Shown in pieces: positions 46,775-54,528 of a stretch of DNA of 64,000 bases. The position numbers were made by a program, and so were the translations under genes. Where the stretch lies: assembly GCA_964517125.1 (NCBI GenBank), contig CAZFBD010000002.1, forward strand, positions 62,001 through 126,000, given 5' to 3'. Under the pieces are notes generated by a model. The model searched no databases. It worked only from the letters and a program-made list of their open reading frames with translations, and was not told the DNA's origin. Every line of letters begins with the position of its first letter. The stretch's first letter is position 1. The stretch comes from SHLQ01 sp964517125. GTDB lineage: Bacteria > Actinomycetota > Acidimicrobiia > Acidimicrobiales > SHLQ01.

Positions 46775-49054
46775 TCAGCCGGTCGCTTCCTGAATGGTGC
46801 GCCACACTCGGAGCGGGGTGACCGGGATTTCGATGTGCGTCACGCCCAGGTGCGAAAGCGCATCAACAACGGCGTTCTGCACGGCTGGTGTGGAGCCGAT
46901 GGTGCCGGACTCGCCGATGCCCTTGGCTCCGATGGGGTTCCGGTCCGTGGGTGTCTCCAAGGCGACCCGCTCGAAGCTCGGGAACTCCGTGGCAGCGGGG
47001 AAGGCGTAGTCCATGAAGTTGCCGGTCATCGGGTTGCCGTCCTCGTCGTACAGGAACGTCTCCATGAGTGCGTGGCTGATGCCGCTGCTGACACCGCCGT
47101 GCACCTGCCCCTCAACGATGGTCGGATTCACGATGACCCCGGCATCGTCACAGGAGATGTGGCGGATGGGCACGACCTGGCCGGTCGCTCGATCGACCTC
47201 GACAACAGAGAGGTGCGCTCCAAACGGGTATGTGGCTGCCGGCGGCTTGAAGTCGGTCTCGGCCACGAACGCAGCTCCTCCGGCGTCCTCTTCGGCCTTT
47301 GATGCAATCTGTGCCCAATCGATGGACTTGGCCGGGGTGCCTGCGACTGCGAAGGACCCGGAGGAAACGTCGAGCACGATGTCGTCCACGCTGGCTTCCA
47401 GAATCTGTGCCGCAATGTCCTTGGCAGCGTCGACGATGTTGACCGAGGCGTTGTGCACGGCGCTGCCACCCACCTGCAACGAGCGGGAACCACCGGTGCC
47501 GCCGCCACGCTTCACCTCGTCGGTGTCGCCGTGGCGGACGTCGATCTTGTCGAACGGAATGCCGGTCACATCCGCAGCCACCTGGGCGAACGCTGTGTGA
47601 TGACCCTGCCCGTGCGCAGACGACCCCGTGAGCACGATGGCGGAACCGTCGGGTTGCACCTGCACGCTGCCGAACTCGCCCGCTCCCATCGGGTTGGCGA
47701 TCTCGACGTAGACACACCAGCCGAGACCGAGCAGCTTGGCGTTGGGGTCGTTGCGGCGCCGTTCCTGTTCGGCCCGGAGCGAGCCATAGTCGGCTGCGTC
47801 GATGACCAGATCAACCGCGGTCTCGTAGTCGCCGGAGTCCATGTCGGCGCCAGTCGGCGTCTTCAGGGGGAAGGCGTCGGCGGCTAACAGGTTCCGGCGC
47901 CGGAGCTCGATCGGATCCAACCCGATCTCGGCGGCAAAAACGTCGATGATTCGCTCGAGCGCAATCGTGGCCTCAGGCCGACCGGCGCCGCGGTAGGCGC
48001 CGATGGGCGTTGTCGTGGTGACGACGGACTCGGCCGAGAAGGCAACCTTGGGGATGTCATAGTTTCCGGTGGCAACGATCCGGCTGAGGAACGGAAGGAT
48101 GGCTCCTATGCCCGGATAGGCACCGGCATCTTGAATCATGTGGCATTCGTACGCCTGAATGTCGCCGTCACGCGTCCCACCAAGCCGCACCCGGTTCTCG
48201 ACCGAGCGGGCATGAGCCAGGTTGAGCATGCTTTCGGAGCGGGTTTCGGCCCAACGCATCGGCCGGCCGAGCGCTCGGGCAAGTTCGGCGACGACAAGGT
48301 CTTCGACGTACTGACCGTTCTTGGCGCCGAACCCTCCCCCGACGTCCGGCGTGATCACATGGACCTGTTCAGTCTCGACGCCGAGGCCGCTGGCAAGCCC
48401 GTCGCGGGCGCCGTGCGGAAACTGGGTGCAGGACCAATACGTGAGGCGAGGTGTGCCGTCGACGTCGCCCCATTCACAAACGCCCGCTCGTGGCTCGATC
48501 GGAGCGCCGCTGAGCCGTGGGTTCATGAAGGTGAGATCCACGGTCACATCACAGTCGGCGAAGATGTCTTCCTCGATGCCCGATGGGAGCGCGAAGGTTG
48601 TGTTGGTACCCACCTCTGGATAGAGCAACGTCTCGTTGGCCAACGCATCTGCAAACTCGACCACCGCGTCGAGTGGCTCGTAGTCGACGAAGACCATCTC
48701 AGCAGCGTCCACGCCGGCCTCCACGCTCTCGGCGACGATGGCCACGATCGGCTCACCCACGTAGCGGACCTTGCCGGTCGCCAGCCATGTGCGGGTCATC
48801 TCCTGCTTCAGCATCGGGTTCGATGGCGGCCGGGCGGTGAGGCCCAGACTCTCGGCCGTGTGAACGGCAACGACACCCGGCATGCCTTCGGCGTCGCTCA
48901 CGTCGATCTCGGTGAGCTCGGCGTGGGCCATGACCGAGCGCACGAAGGTCACATGAAGTGCGTCGGTCGGACCCACATCGGCGACGTACATACCGCCGAC
49001 AGTGAGCAGGTCCGGATCTTCCTTGCGAACGACGCGGGTTCCGATCATGCTCAC
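46775..49054 (-). CDS. Orphan form II CoxL-like molybdenum hydroxylase large subunit
   Basis: The 759-residue protein belongs to the xanthine oxidase family (aldehyde oxidase a/b hammerhead, then the molybdopterin-binding domains). The active-site loop reads A-Y-R-G-A-G-R (~349-355), the form II or general aldehyde-oxidase type, not the A-Y-x-C-S-F-R of true CO dehydrogenase. The catalytic glutamate is in G-I-G-E-S-G (~715). Such subunits need a 2Fe-2S small subunit and an FAD medium subunit; neither is adjacent. GTG 49054 is preferred over ATG 49048 because GAGGAG has better spacing to it. Substrate unknown. Confidence 0.9.
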   Translation of the reverse strand: MSMIGTRVVRKEDPDLLTVGGMYVADVGPTDALHVTFVRSVMAHAELTEIDVSDAEGMPGVVAVHTAESLGLTARPPSNPMLKQEMTRTWLATGKVRYVGEPIVAIVAESVEAGVDAAEMVFVDYEPLDAVVEFADALANETLLYPEVGTNTTFALPSGIEEDIFADCDVTVDLTFMNPRLSGAPIEPRAGVCEWGDVDGTPRLTYWSCTQFPHGARDGLASGLGVETEQVHVITPDVGGGFGAKNGQYVEDLVVAELARALGRPMRWAETRSESMLNLAHARSVENRVRLGGTRDGDIQAYECHMIQDAGAYPGIGAILPFLSRIVATGNYDIPKVAFSAESVVTTTTPIGAYRGAGRPEATIALERIIDVFAAEIGLDPIELRRRNLLAADAFPLKTPTGADMDSGDYETAVDLVIDAADYGSLRAEQERRRNDPNAKLLGLGWCVYVEIANPMGAGEFGSVQVQPDGSAIVLTGSSAHGQGHHTAFAQVAADVTGIPFDKIDVRHGDTDEVKRGGGTGGSRSLQVGGSAVHNASVNIVDAAKDIAAQILEASVDDIVLDVSSGSFAVAGTPAKSIDWAQIASKAEEDAGGAAFVAETDFKPPAATYPFGAHLSVVEVDRATGQVVPIRHISCDDAGVIVNPTIVEGQVHGGVSSGISHALMETFLYDEDGNPMTGNFMDYAFPAATEFPSFERVALETPTDRNPIGAKGIGESGTIGSTPAVQNAVVDALSHLGVTHIEIPVTPLRVWRTIQEATG

Positions 49055-49227
49055 GGTGTTTCTCCTCTTCTGGCCAAAGCCGAAGTCAACTTCGACGCCA
49101 CTCTAGAGCGCGTTGCCCACCCACGGCCCAGCCGTCATTGTGCGTTCCTCGGTCGGGAAGGCTCCGGCGCTCGACCATCGGACGGATCGCATCGTCAGCT
49201 TGCTGTTTGCCTGAAGACAGCTTGCGG

Positions 49228-49258
49228 TTGACCGCCGAAAGCGTGGTTGTCTTACAGT
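49228..49258 (+). promoter_or_regulatory. Candidate sigma-70-type promoter for the VOC gene
   Basis: TTGACC, 19-nt spacer, TACAGT, giving a leader of about 65 nt before the ATG at 49330. Unlike many genes in this window, this would be a leadered transcript; AAAGAGA near the ATG may serve as ribosome site. An 8-bp direct repeat CAGCTTGC lies just upstream. Confidence 0.4.
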
Positions 49259-49329
49259 ATTGCGAACGCCACAAGCGCAACCATCGGGGATCACGGGAGA
49301 GCGACGCGGCAGACCGAAAGAGAACAACC

Positions 49330-50034
49330 ATGACCGAAGCAACCATCCCGAACAACGGCATTCACCACCTCGCCGTGGCGACCAAGGACATCAAAACCCA
49401 GATCGAGTTCTTCAACGACGTGCTCGGGTGCGAGCTCGTGGCCCTGTATTGGATGCACGGCGTCGAGGGTGCATGGCATGGCTTCATGAAGATGAGCGAG
49501 ACCTGCTCAGTGGCCTTCGTCCAGACCCCGCAGATGGCAGATGTCGAGAGCACCCTCGGTGTGACCCACTCAGGAAACGGTGCCGGCCCATGCGCGCCTG
49601 GCACCATGCAGCACCTCGCCTTCAACGTCGACAGTCATGAAGACCTGCTCGCCGTGCGTGACCGGATTCGTTCCCGTGACATCACGGTCTTCGGCCCCAT
49701 CGATCACGGCATGTGCCACTCGATCTACTTTGCGGGCCCCGAAGACCTCTCGCTCGAGTACGCGTACTCGGAGAAGCCGATCGACGGTCGGGCCTGGGTC
49801 GACCCCGAGGTTGTCGGCTTGGCTGGGATCTCCGAAGACGAACTCGAGCGCTACCGCAACCCGGTTGCCGATGCCCCCTCTGACACGGCTGTTCCCCAGC
49901 CGGCCTTTGACCCCAACCTTCCCTGGCAGCGCGGCTTCGGCGAAGAGGTGTACCAGCGGATCATCAGCATGCCCGACGACGTTCTCGCCGCCCGGATGGA
50001 CTTCGCCGACCCGCCAGTCCAGGTCGAAGACTGA
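49330..50034 (+). CDS. VOC-family protein with C-terminal extension
   Basis: The 234-residue protein has a glyoxalase/dioxygenase fold: H12/H13 in G-I-H-H-L-A-V, the histidine of M-Q-H-L-A-F-N-V and the glutamate of L-S-L-E-Y-A-Y are plausible metal ligands. A ~75-residue C-terminal part with W-V-D-P-E-V and P-N-L-P-W-Q-R-G is beyond the usual domain. The reaction is unknown. An open frame reaching back to 49138 was rejected as the fold begins at 49330. Confidence 0.8.
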   Translation: MTEATIPNNGIHHLAVATKDIKTQIEFFNDVLGCELVALYWMHGVEGAWHGFMKMSETCSVAFVQTPQMADVESTLGVTHSGNGAGPCAPGTMQHLAFNVDSHEDLLAVRDRIRSRDITVFGPIDHGMCHSIYFAGPEDLSLEYAYSEKPIDGRAWVDPEVVGLAGISEDELERYRNPVADAPSDTAVPQPAFDPNLPWQRGFGEEVYQRIISMPDDVLAARMDFADPPVQVED

Positions 50035-50056
50035 GGCGAGCCCGCGGCCCTTGGCC

Positions 50057-50068
50057 CCTCAGCTGAGG
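50057..50068. terminator. Perfect 12-bp palindrome between convergent genes
   Basis: CCTCAGCTGAGG sits in the 38-nt gap between the stops of the VOC and HNH genes. With no loop and no T-run it is a poor hairpin, so a terminator role is only suggested by position. Confidence 0.3.
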
Positions 50069-50072
50069 ATGG

Positions 50073-51419
50073 TTACTTGAGGATGGTGCCGTCGGGTCGA
50101 CGGATTTCGATTGTTCCATCGGGCAGGCGGGAGACGGAGTAGCCGCGTTCTTTGTGGCGATTGTGTTTGCCGCAGGCCACGCCTGCATTGTTCGGATTGG
50201 TGAGACCACCGCCTCCGCGATCGCTGGTTTCGGTGTAGGGATGAAGATGGTCGATCTGGCTGTGGTGGACGCCGACGTGGCAGCCGGGCCAGTAGCACTC
50301 GCAGGAGTTGAGTTGGGCTGCGAGGCGGGCATAGCCGGTGAAGTTCCGACGGCGGCCGAGGTCGATGGTGACGCTGTCAGCGCCGATCACGTTGCGACGC
50401 AGGAAACCGAGCAGTGCATGTGCGACTGCGGTCCGGGGATGCAGCCGAGACCCAGACAGCGTGTGGCACGCGAAGTCGTCCCGAGTTGGGTCGGCCGGAG
50501 CGACGTCTTCGCCGATGAGCTTCAGCGATTCACGCTCGAAGGTCTCGTCGTCGATCTGCACATCGGTCGTGATGACCGGGCCGCCCGCTTCGGCCAGCGC
50601 CCGAGCGGCGTACACGTGGACCTTGGCGAATGCGTCGGCTCGCCGTTGTGCTGCGGACCGAGGCATGTGCGTTGAGTTGGCCTTGTCGCCGTGGTGGTCG
50701 ACAGCAAACTGCCAATCAATATCGAACTCGATCTTCTCGAACGCTTCGAAGACATCGTTCGAGATCGCCCCGTCATATGCGGAGGCTGAGCCCTTCCACT
50801 CCCACTCGCCTTCGTCGTTCTGATCCATGGTGTGGTTGCGGTTCCGCTCGTGGCGGGCGTCTCGTAGTTCGGCACCGTCTTCATCGGCCAGGCGTTCCCA
50901 TTCGGACACGGTGAGGTCGAAGAACTCGTACGTGTCGTTCAGCGCGTGTTCGAGGAACCACCCGTCGGCATCGGCCATGAATCCACGGACCCGCGGGTTC
51001 GAGTGAACCTTGCCCAACTTTCGCACCATGCACGACGAGATCTCGCCACATCGGTACGCGTTCGCCACCAGCGGCAGTGCCTCAAGAACCTTCACGACCT
51101 TTTGCCGAGCCGCAGCCTCAGCCAGAGAGAGCTTACCGGTGTGCGCAATCATCGTTTTGGCGCCGCGATGACCGTCGATGGCATACACGCCCGTTCGGTC
51201 GATCGACTCGTGCACCCGGGCCTTCGCTGCATCGAGCTGACGGCCGAGACGCTCCATCGAGCTGATGAGCTCCAACGCCTCATGCGTGTCGGCAACGTCG
51301 ACACCGTTGTGCAGCACCTTGGCCACACCCGCCTGCATCAGCACCATGCCGTCAAAGACCGGGCGTGGCAACAGCGAGTCATCAGCGATGCCCACCACGA
51401 AGTCTTCGATCAACGTCAT
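50073..51419 (-). CDS. DUF222/HNH endonuclease domain protein
   Basis: The 448-residue protein has a DUF222 helical region (~25-330) and a C-terminal HNH nuclease motif: C-Y-W-P-G-C, Q-I-D-H-L-H-P-Y and C-G-K-H-N-R-H-K. Proteins of this kind are highly multiplied in Actinobacteria and are often linked to mobile elements (13E12-type repeats in mycobacteria); biochemical role is unsettled. TAGGTT (51431-51426) lies 6 nt before the ATG. It stands directly next to the truncated tRNA-Met sequence, which fits a mobile-element scar. Confidence 0.85.
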   Translation of the reverse strand: MTLIEDFVVGIADDSLLPRPVFDGMVLMQAGVAKVLHNGVDVADTHEALELISSMERLGRQLDAAKARVHESIDRTGVYAIDGHRGAKTMIAHTGKLSLAEAAARQKVVKVLEALPLVANAYRCGEISSCMVRKLGKVHSNPRVRGFMADADGWFLEHALNDTYEFFDLTVSEWERLADEDGAELRDARHERNRNHTMDQNDEGEWEWKGSASAYDGAISNDVFEAFEKIEFDIDWQFAVDHHGDKANSTHMPRSAAQRRADAFAKVHVYAARALAEAGGPVITTDVQIDDETFERESLKLIGEDVAPADPTRDDFACHTLSGSRLHPRTAVAHALLGFLRRNVIGADSVTIDLGRRRNFTGYARLAAQLNSCECYWPGCHVGVHHSQIDHLHPYTETSDRGGGGLTNPNNAGVACGKHNRHKERGYSVSRLPDGTIEIRRPDGTILK

Positions 51420-51480
51420 GACACCAACCTAGTAAGGGGGTATGACACGCCGATTTCCGAAACGCCCGACGCCAGTGGCA

Positions 51481-51531
51481 TGGTGGCGGGGGCAGAATTT
51501 GAACCTGCGACCTTCGGGTTATGAGCCCGAC
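51481..51531 (-). other. Detached 3' half of a tRNA-Met(CAT) gene, possible att site
   Basis: Read on the minus strand this is a tRNA from the anticodon stem onward: stem TCGGG/CCCGA with loop CTCATAA (anticodon CAT), variable region, T-stem GCAGG with TTCAAAT loop, acceptor strand CCCCGCC, discriminator A and encoded CCA. The matching 5' acceptor GGCGGGG and a D-arm are absent; instead the sequence runs into the end of the acyl-CoA dehydrogenase gene. It is therefore not a working tRNA. Such 3' fragments are left at the far end of elements that integrate into tRNA genes. Confidence 0.8.
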
Positions 51532-51549
51532 TGTCTCGGACGCAGAGCC

Positions 51550-52797
51550 CTACCGCTTGGCGTGTTTGCCGAACATGATTCCGGCTACTCGGCGGATCTG
51601 GATTTCCTCGGCGCCTTCGGTGATGCGGTATCGGCGGTGGTGCCGGTAGATGTGCTCGAAGGGCATGTGCCGGCTGTAGCCCATGCCGCCGCAGGTTTGC
51701 ATGGCCTGATCAGCTGCGTTGCACACGAGCCGGTTCGCCCGGTAGTTACACATGCTGACCTGGTCGCTGATCTCCATGTGGCCGTACTTGTCCATCTGCC
51801 ATGCGGTCTGCCGGATGAGCGCCCGGAGCATGGTGGCTTCGGTGTGCATTTCGGCGAGCGGAAACTGGATGGCCTGGTTCAGCCACAGCGGCTTGCCGAA
51901 CGGCTTGCGTTCCTTCGCATACGCGACCGCAAGGTCAATGCAGTGCTGGGCGGCGCCCAAGCTTGATGCTGCCTGACGGATCCGGTTCTCGTGCACGAAG
52001 AGGTTGGCCAGTTCGAGACCGCGGCCGAGCTCACCAAGGATCGCGTCGTTGTGCACCCGCACATTGGTGAACTTCACGTCGGGGTGATCTGTGGGCATGT
52101 TGAACGTCCACCAATACGGGCCGATCTCCACCCCGTCGGAATCGGTCGGAACGATGAAGCAGGTGATGCCGTCGGCGTCGCCGTCCTCGCCGCTGGTGCG
52201 GGCGAAGACCATGTCGTGGGTGGCCGAGTGCATGCCGGTGTTCCAGCGCTTCGCGCCGTTGATGACCCACTCATCGCCGTCGGCGACCGCCGTGGTGTCG
52301 AGGTGGGTGGCGTCGCTGCCGTGGTTGGGCTCGGTGAGGCCGAACGCCACCCGGCGCTCCCCGGTGAGCGTGCCTTCGATGAACTCGGCCTTCTGGGCGT
52401 CGGTGCCCTTGGCGTCGAGCATCAACACAAACGGCTGGTTGCCGACGATCGACGACTCGTTCTGCAGATCGTTGTGCAACCCGAGGCCGCGTCGGGCGAG
52501 GTGTTCTCGGATCACGGCCATTTCGAGGTTCGTGCCGTTCTTGCCGCCGTACTTCTCGGGCAGCCCGAACCGGAAGTGGCCGGCTGCGTCGGCACGCCGT
52601 CGCATCTCTCTCAGCAGATCTTCCCATTCCTCACGGGGCAGACCTTCGTTGTCCCAATCGGTCCGGGCGTGCTCACGTCGATGGTCGAAGAAGCGCTCGT
52701 TGTCGTCCTGGGCCTGGAGCGGTTCGATCTCGGCGACGATGAACGCATCGAGCTCGTCGAGGTAGTCCTGCAGGCTGGATGGGATGTCGAAGTCCAT
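51550..52797 (-). CDS. Acyl-CoA dehydrogenase, LvaC/ACAD10-like by context
   Basis: The 415-residue flavoenzyme has F-G-L-T-E-P-N-H-G-S-D (~153-163), W-V-I-N-G-A-K-R-W-N, and C-terminal Q-T-C-G-G-M-G-Y with the catalytic-loop Y-R-I-T-E-G-A-E-E-I-Q. The gene lies 4 nt after an APH-type kinase, itself overlapped with a DUF6285 gene. In the levulinate pathway an enzyme of this family (LvaC) turns a 4-phosphoacyl-CoA into the 2- or 3-enoyl-CoA, so the neighbourhood suggests that role; sequence alone shows only an acyl-CoA dehydrogenase. AGGAGCG precedes the ATG. Confidence 0.9.
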   Translation of the reverse strand: MDFDIPSSLQDYLDELDAFIVAEIEPLQAQDDNERFFDHRREHARTDWDNEGLPREEWEDLLREMRRRADAAGHFRFGLPEKYGGKNGTNLEMAVIREHLARRGLGLHNDLQNESSIVGNQPFVLMLDAKGTDAQKAEFIEGTLTGERRVAFGLTEPNHGSDATHLDTTAVADGDEWVINGAKRWNTGMHSATHDMVFARTSGEDGDADGITCFIVPTDSDGVEIGPYWWTFNMPTDHPDVKFTNVRVHNDAILGELGRGLELANLFVHENRIRQAASSLGAAQHCIDLAVAYAKERKPFGKPLWLNQAIQFPLAEMHTEATMLRALIRQTAWQMDKYGHMEISDQVSMCNYRANRLVCNAADQAMQTCGGMGYSRHMPFEHIYRHHRRYRITEGAEEIQIRRVAGIMFGKHAKR

Positions 52798-52801
52798 GGG
52801 G

Positions 52802-53806
52802 TTATCGCTCCTGTGTTCGAAGAAGGGTCAGTAGGTCGTACTCAAGTTCGGCGACCCGTCGGCCGGACGCCGCATGCACGAGCGAATCGGATTCACCCGA
52901 GAGGAACGCTGCACCCTGGTGTGCGAGGCCTGTCGCCCACCAGGCGCTGCGAGCGGCGAGCCACCACCAGAAGGCATCCTCTCGCCACACGCCGCCTTCG
53001 GATTCATAGCCCTCACGCAACGCCTCGATGGACCCGAAGCCTCCACATGGAAGGTCGTCGTTGCCGAAGCGCCACATGCGCAGGCACATCCAGGCGAGGT
53101 CTTCCATGGGGTCGCCCACGTGGGCGAGCTCCCAATCGAGTACGGCGGTGAGTTGGCCGTCGTCGATGAGGATGTTGCCGTTTCGGAAGTCTGCGTGCAC
53201 GAGCGCGAGGTCCTGGGGCGCTGATGGCGGGTTGCGGCGCAATTCGTTGATGCCCCACCGAATTGCCGGGTGATGGGTCGGGAGCACGGAGAGTGCCTCG
53301 TCTCGCAAGCGGCAGTAGTGGGCGTGGGGCGCGGCGGCGTCGAGGCGAACCAGGGAATGCGGCACTTCGTCGAGAGGGACATTGTGGATTCGGGCGAGCG
53401 CCGTACCGCACTGCACGGCAAGCGCCTCACCGGCCGCACGGTCTGGGAGCGACCGCAGGATGTGGCGCGGGATCGACAGCCCCCCGATGCGCGACGTCAC
53501 GAGCACATCGGCTGGCTCGCCTCCCATGTGGTCGGTGACGGCGATGACCTCGGGAACCGGCACCCCGGCAGATGCCGCAAGTGTCAGGAGCTTCGCCTCG
53601 GCGGGCGCCAACGGTGTGTCGTCGACCATCGGCCTGATCTGGGCCACCGCCTGAACAACGTCGTCGCCCGAATGAATGTCGAGGAACACCGTGGATCGAG
53701 TGGCTCCCGCCGATGCCACACCGGTGACCGTCACCGTCGGGTCGACAAGCCCCGCTTCACGCAGCGCAGCCGTGAGCGGACCCACGAGATGGTCGTGGCC
53801 GCTCAC
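52802..53806 (-). CDS. APH-family small-molecule kinase, LvaA-like by context
   Basis: The 334-residue protein has the aminoglycoside-phosphotransferase fold with the catalytic loop H-A-D-F-R-N-G-N and the metal-binding L-D-W-E-L. Such kinases fused to or next to acyl-CoA dehydrogenases phosphorylate hydroxyacyl-CoA in ACAD10/11 and in bacterial LvaA. It overlaps the DUF6285 gene by 4 nt (ATGA) upstream and the dehydrogenase follows after 4 nt, so the three form one operon. Antibiotic resistance is a less likely role. Confidence 0.85.
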   Translation of the reverse strand: MSGHDHLVGPLTAALREAGLVDPTVTVTGVASAGATRSTVFLDIHSGDDVVQAVAQIRPMVDDTPLAPAEAKLLTLAASAGVPVPEVIAVTDHMGGEPADVLVTSRIGGLSIPRHILRSLPDRAAGEALAVQCGTALARIHNVPLDEVPHSLVRLDAAAPHAHYCRLRDEALSVLPTHHPAIRWGINELRRNPPSAPQDLALVHADFRNGNILIDDGQLTAVLDWELAHVGDPMEDLAWMCLRMWRFGNDDLPCGGFGSIEALREGYESEGGVWREDAFWWWLAARSAWWATGLAHQGAAFLSGESDSLVHAASGRRVAELEYDLLTLLRTQER

Positions 53807-54159
53807 TCCCCCGCCCCGGTTTCGGTGCGGTATCCAGGCTTGGCAATGTCCACCCGCCGGCAGACATCGGCAAACAGCAGGTCGGCCACGGACTTATCGA
53901 ACTCCGCGTTGCGTTCGAGCAGTCGTTCGTCGAGCAACCGGGCGAGATCGTCGGTCGTGGCCTGTCCGACAAGCTCGGCGAGCGCGCGATCGATGTCGTG
54001 CCCGCCACCGCTGGCCACATCGCGACCGGCGATTCGGCACAGGTTGGCAGCGACACGCACGGCATGACGGGTGGCACCGTCGGTCTCGGGCAGGACCTGC
54101 TCGCTGAGCACGCGAGCGACCGCGTCAAGCAACTCGGCAGATGTTGGGGCGTCGTCCAT
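53803..54159 (-). CDS. DUF6285 protein, LvaB-like kinase partner (inferred)
   Basis: The 118-residue, mostly helical protein begins P-T-S-A-E-L-L-D-A-V-A-R-V-L and has H-A-V-R-V-A-A-N-L, a pattern I associate with DUF6285, a family that accompanies APH kinases and acyl-CoA dehydrogenases. In the levulinate pathway a small protein, LvaB, is needed with the kinase LvaA; the size, order and overlap here fit that pairing. It is the first gene of the operon. A true enzymatic function of its own is not expected. Confidence 0.75.
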   Translation of the reverse strand: MDDAPTSAELLDAVARVLSEQVLPETDGATRHAVRVAANLCRIAGRDVASGGGHDIDRALAELVGQATTDDLARLLDERLLERNAEFDKSVADLLFADVCRRVDIAKPGYRTETGAGE

Positions 54160-54387
54160 GGTGCTACCGAGCGCTCAGCTGTTCCGACCCGCCATCGGAG
54201 CGTTCCAGAATTCGATACGAGGGAACCCGTTCAACGGAGTCAAACACTGCTTCTGTCATGTGGGCTCCGAGCCTAGAACAGCACCATCGTCGGCGAGCAC
54301 TACTGTATGGCAACTCTGCGCACTGAGTCTCGGAAGACGACGACCCATGACCGACACAACGCAACCATCGCTGGAGCGAGCGGCGCC
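54160..54387. promoter_or_regulatory. Divergent spacer with a TACTGT promoter element
   Basis: The spacer between the DUF6285 gene (minus) and the hydrolase region (plus) holds a TACTGT -10-like hexamer at 54301-54306; a transcript from it would begin near 54313. Two overlapping open frames starting at 54307 and 54347 have mixed or poor codon composition and were not called as genes. No strong palindrome was seen. Confidence 0.35.
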
Positions 54388-54525
54388 ATGCTCAACAACC
54401 CCGTCCAACGATTCGCCCGCGACATCAACACCGCATCCAGCCATCGCATCTTCGAACGCGATGGCCGATACGCCGATCACACCCGCCACCTCCTCGGCCA
54501 GCCGATACAAAGCCTCCTGGTGTAG
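54388..54525 (+). CDS. Possible 45-codon gene in frame with the hydrolase behind a TAG stop
   Basis: This short frame (M-L-N-N-P-V-Q-R-F-A-R-D at the start) has the high third-position G+C usual for genes here and a GGAG 11 nt before the ATG. It ends at TAG 54523-54525, just 3 nt before the ATG of the alpha/beta hydrolase and in the same reading frame. It could be a small upstream gene, or the former N-terminus of the hydrolase cut off by a nonsense change. I do not recognise the sequence. Confidence 0.35.
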   Translation: MLNNPVQRFARDINTASSHRIFERDGRYADHTRHLLGQPIQSLLV

Positions 54526-54528
54526 CCA

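Noticed and set aside
46775..49054. True aerobic CO dehydrogenase
   Set aside because: The active-site loop is A-Y-R-G-A-G-R (form II), and coxM and coxS are missing.
51481..51560. Intact tRNA-Met gene
   Set aside because: No GGCGGGG 5' acceptor strand or D-arm can be found upstream on the minus strand; only the 3' half is tRNA-like.
52802..53806. Aminoglycoside resistance kinase
   Set aside because: The fold is shared, but the operon with DUF6285 and an acyl-CoA dehydrogenase points to acyl-CoA metabolism.
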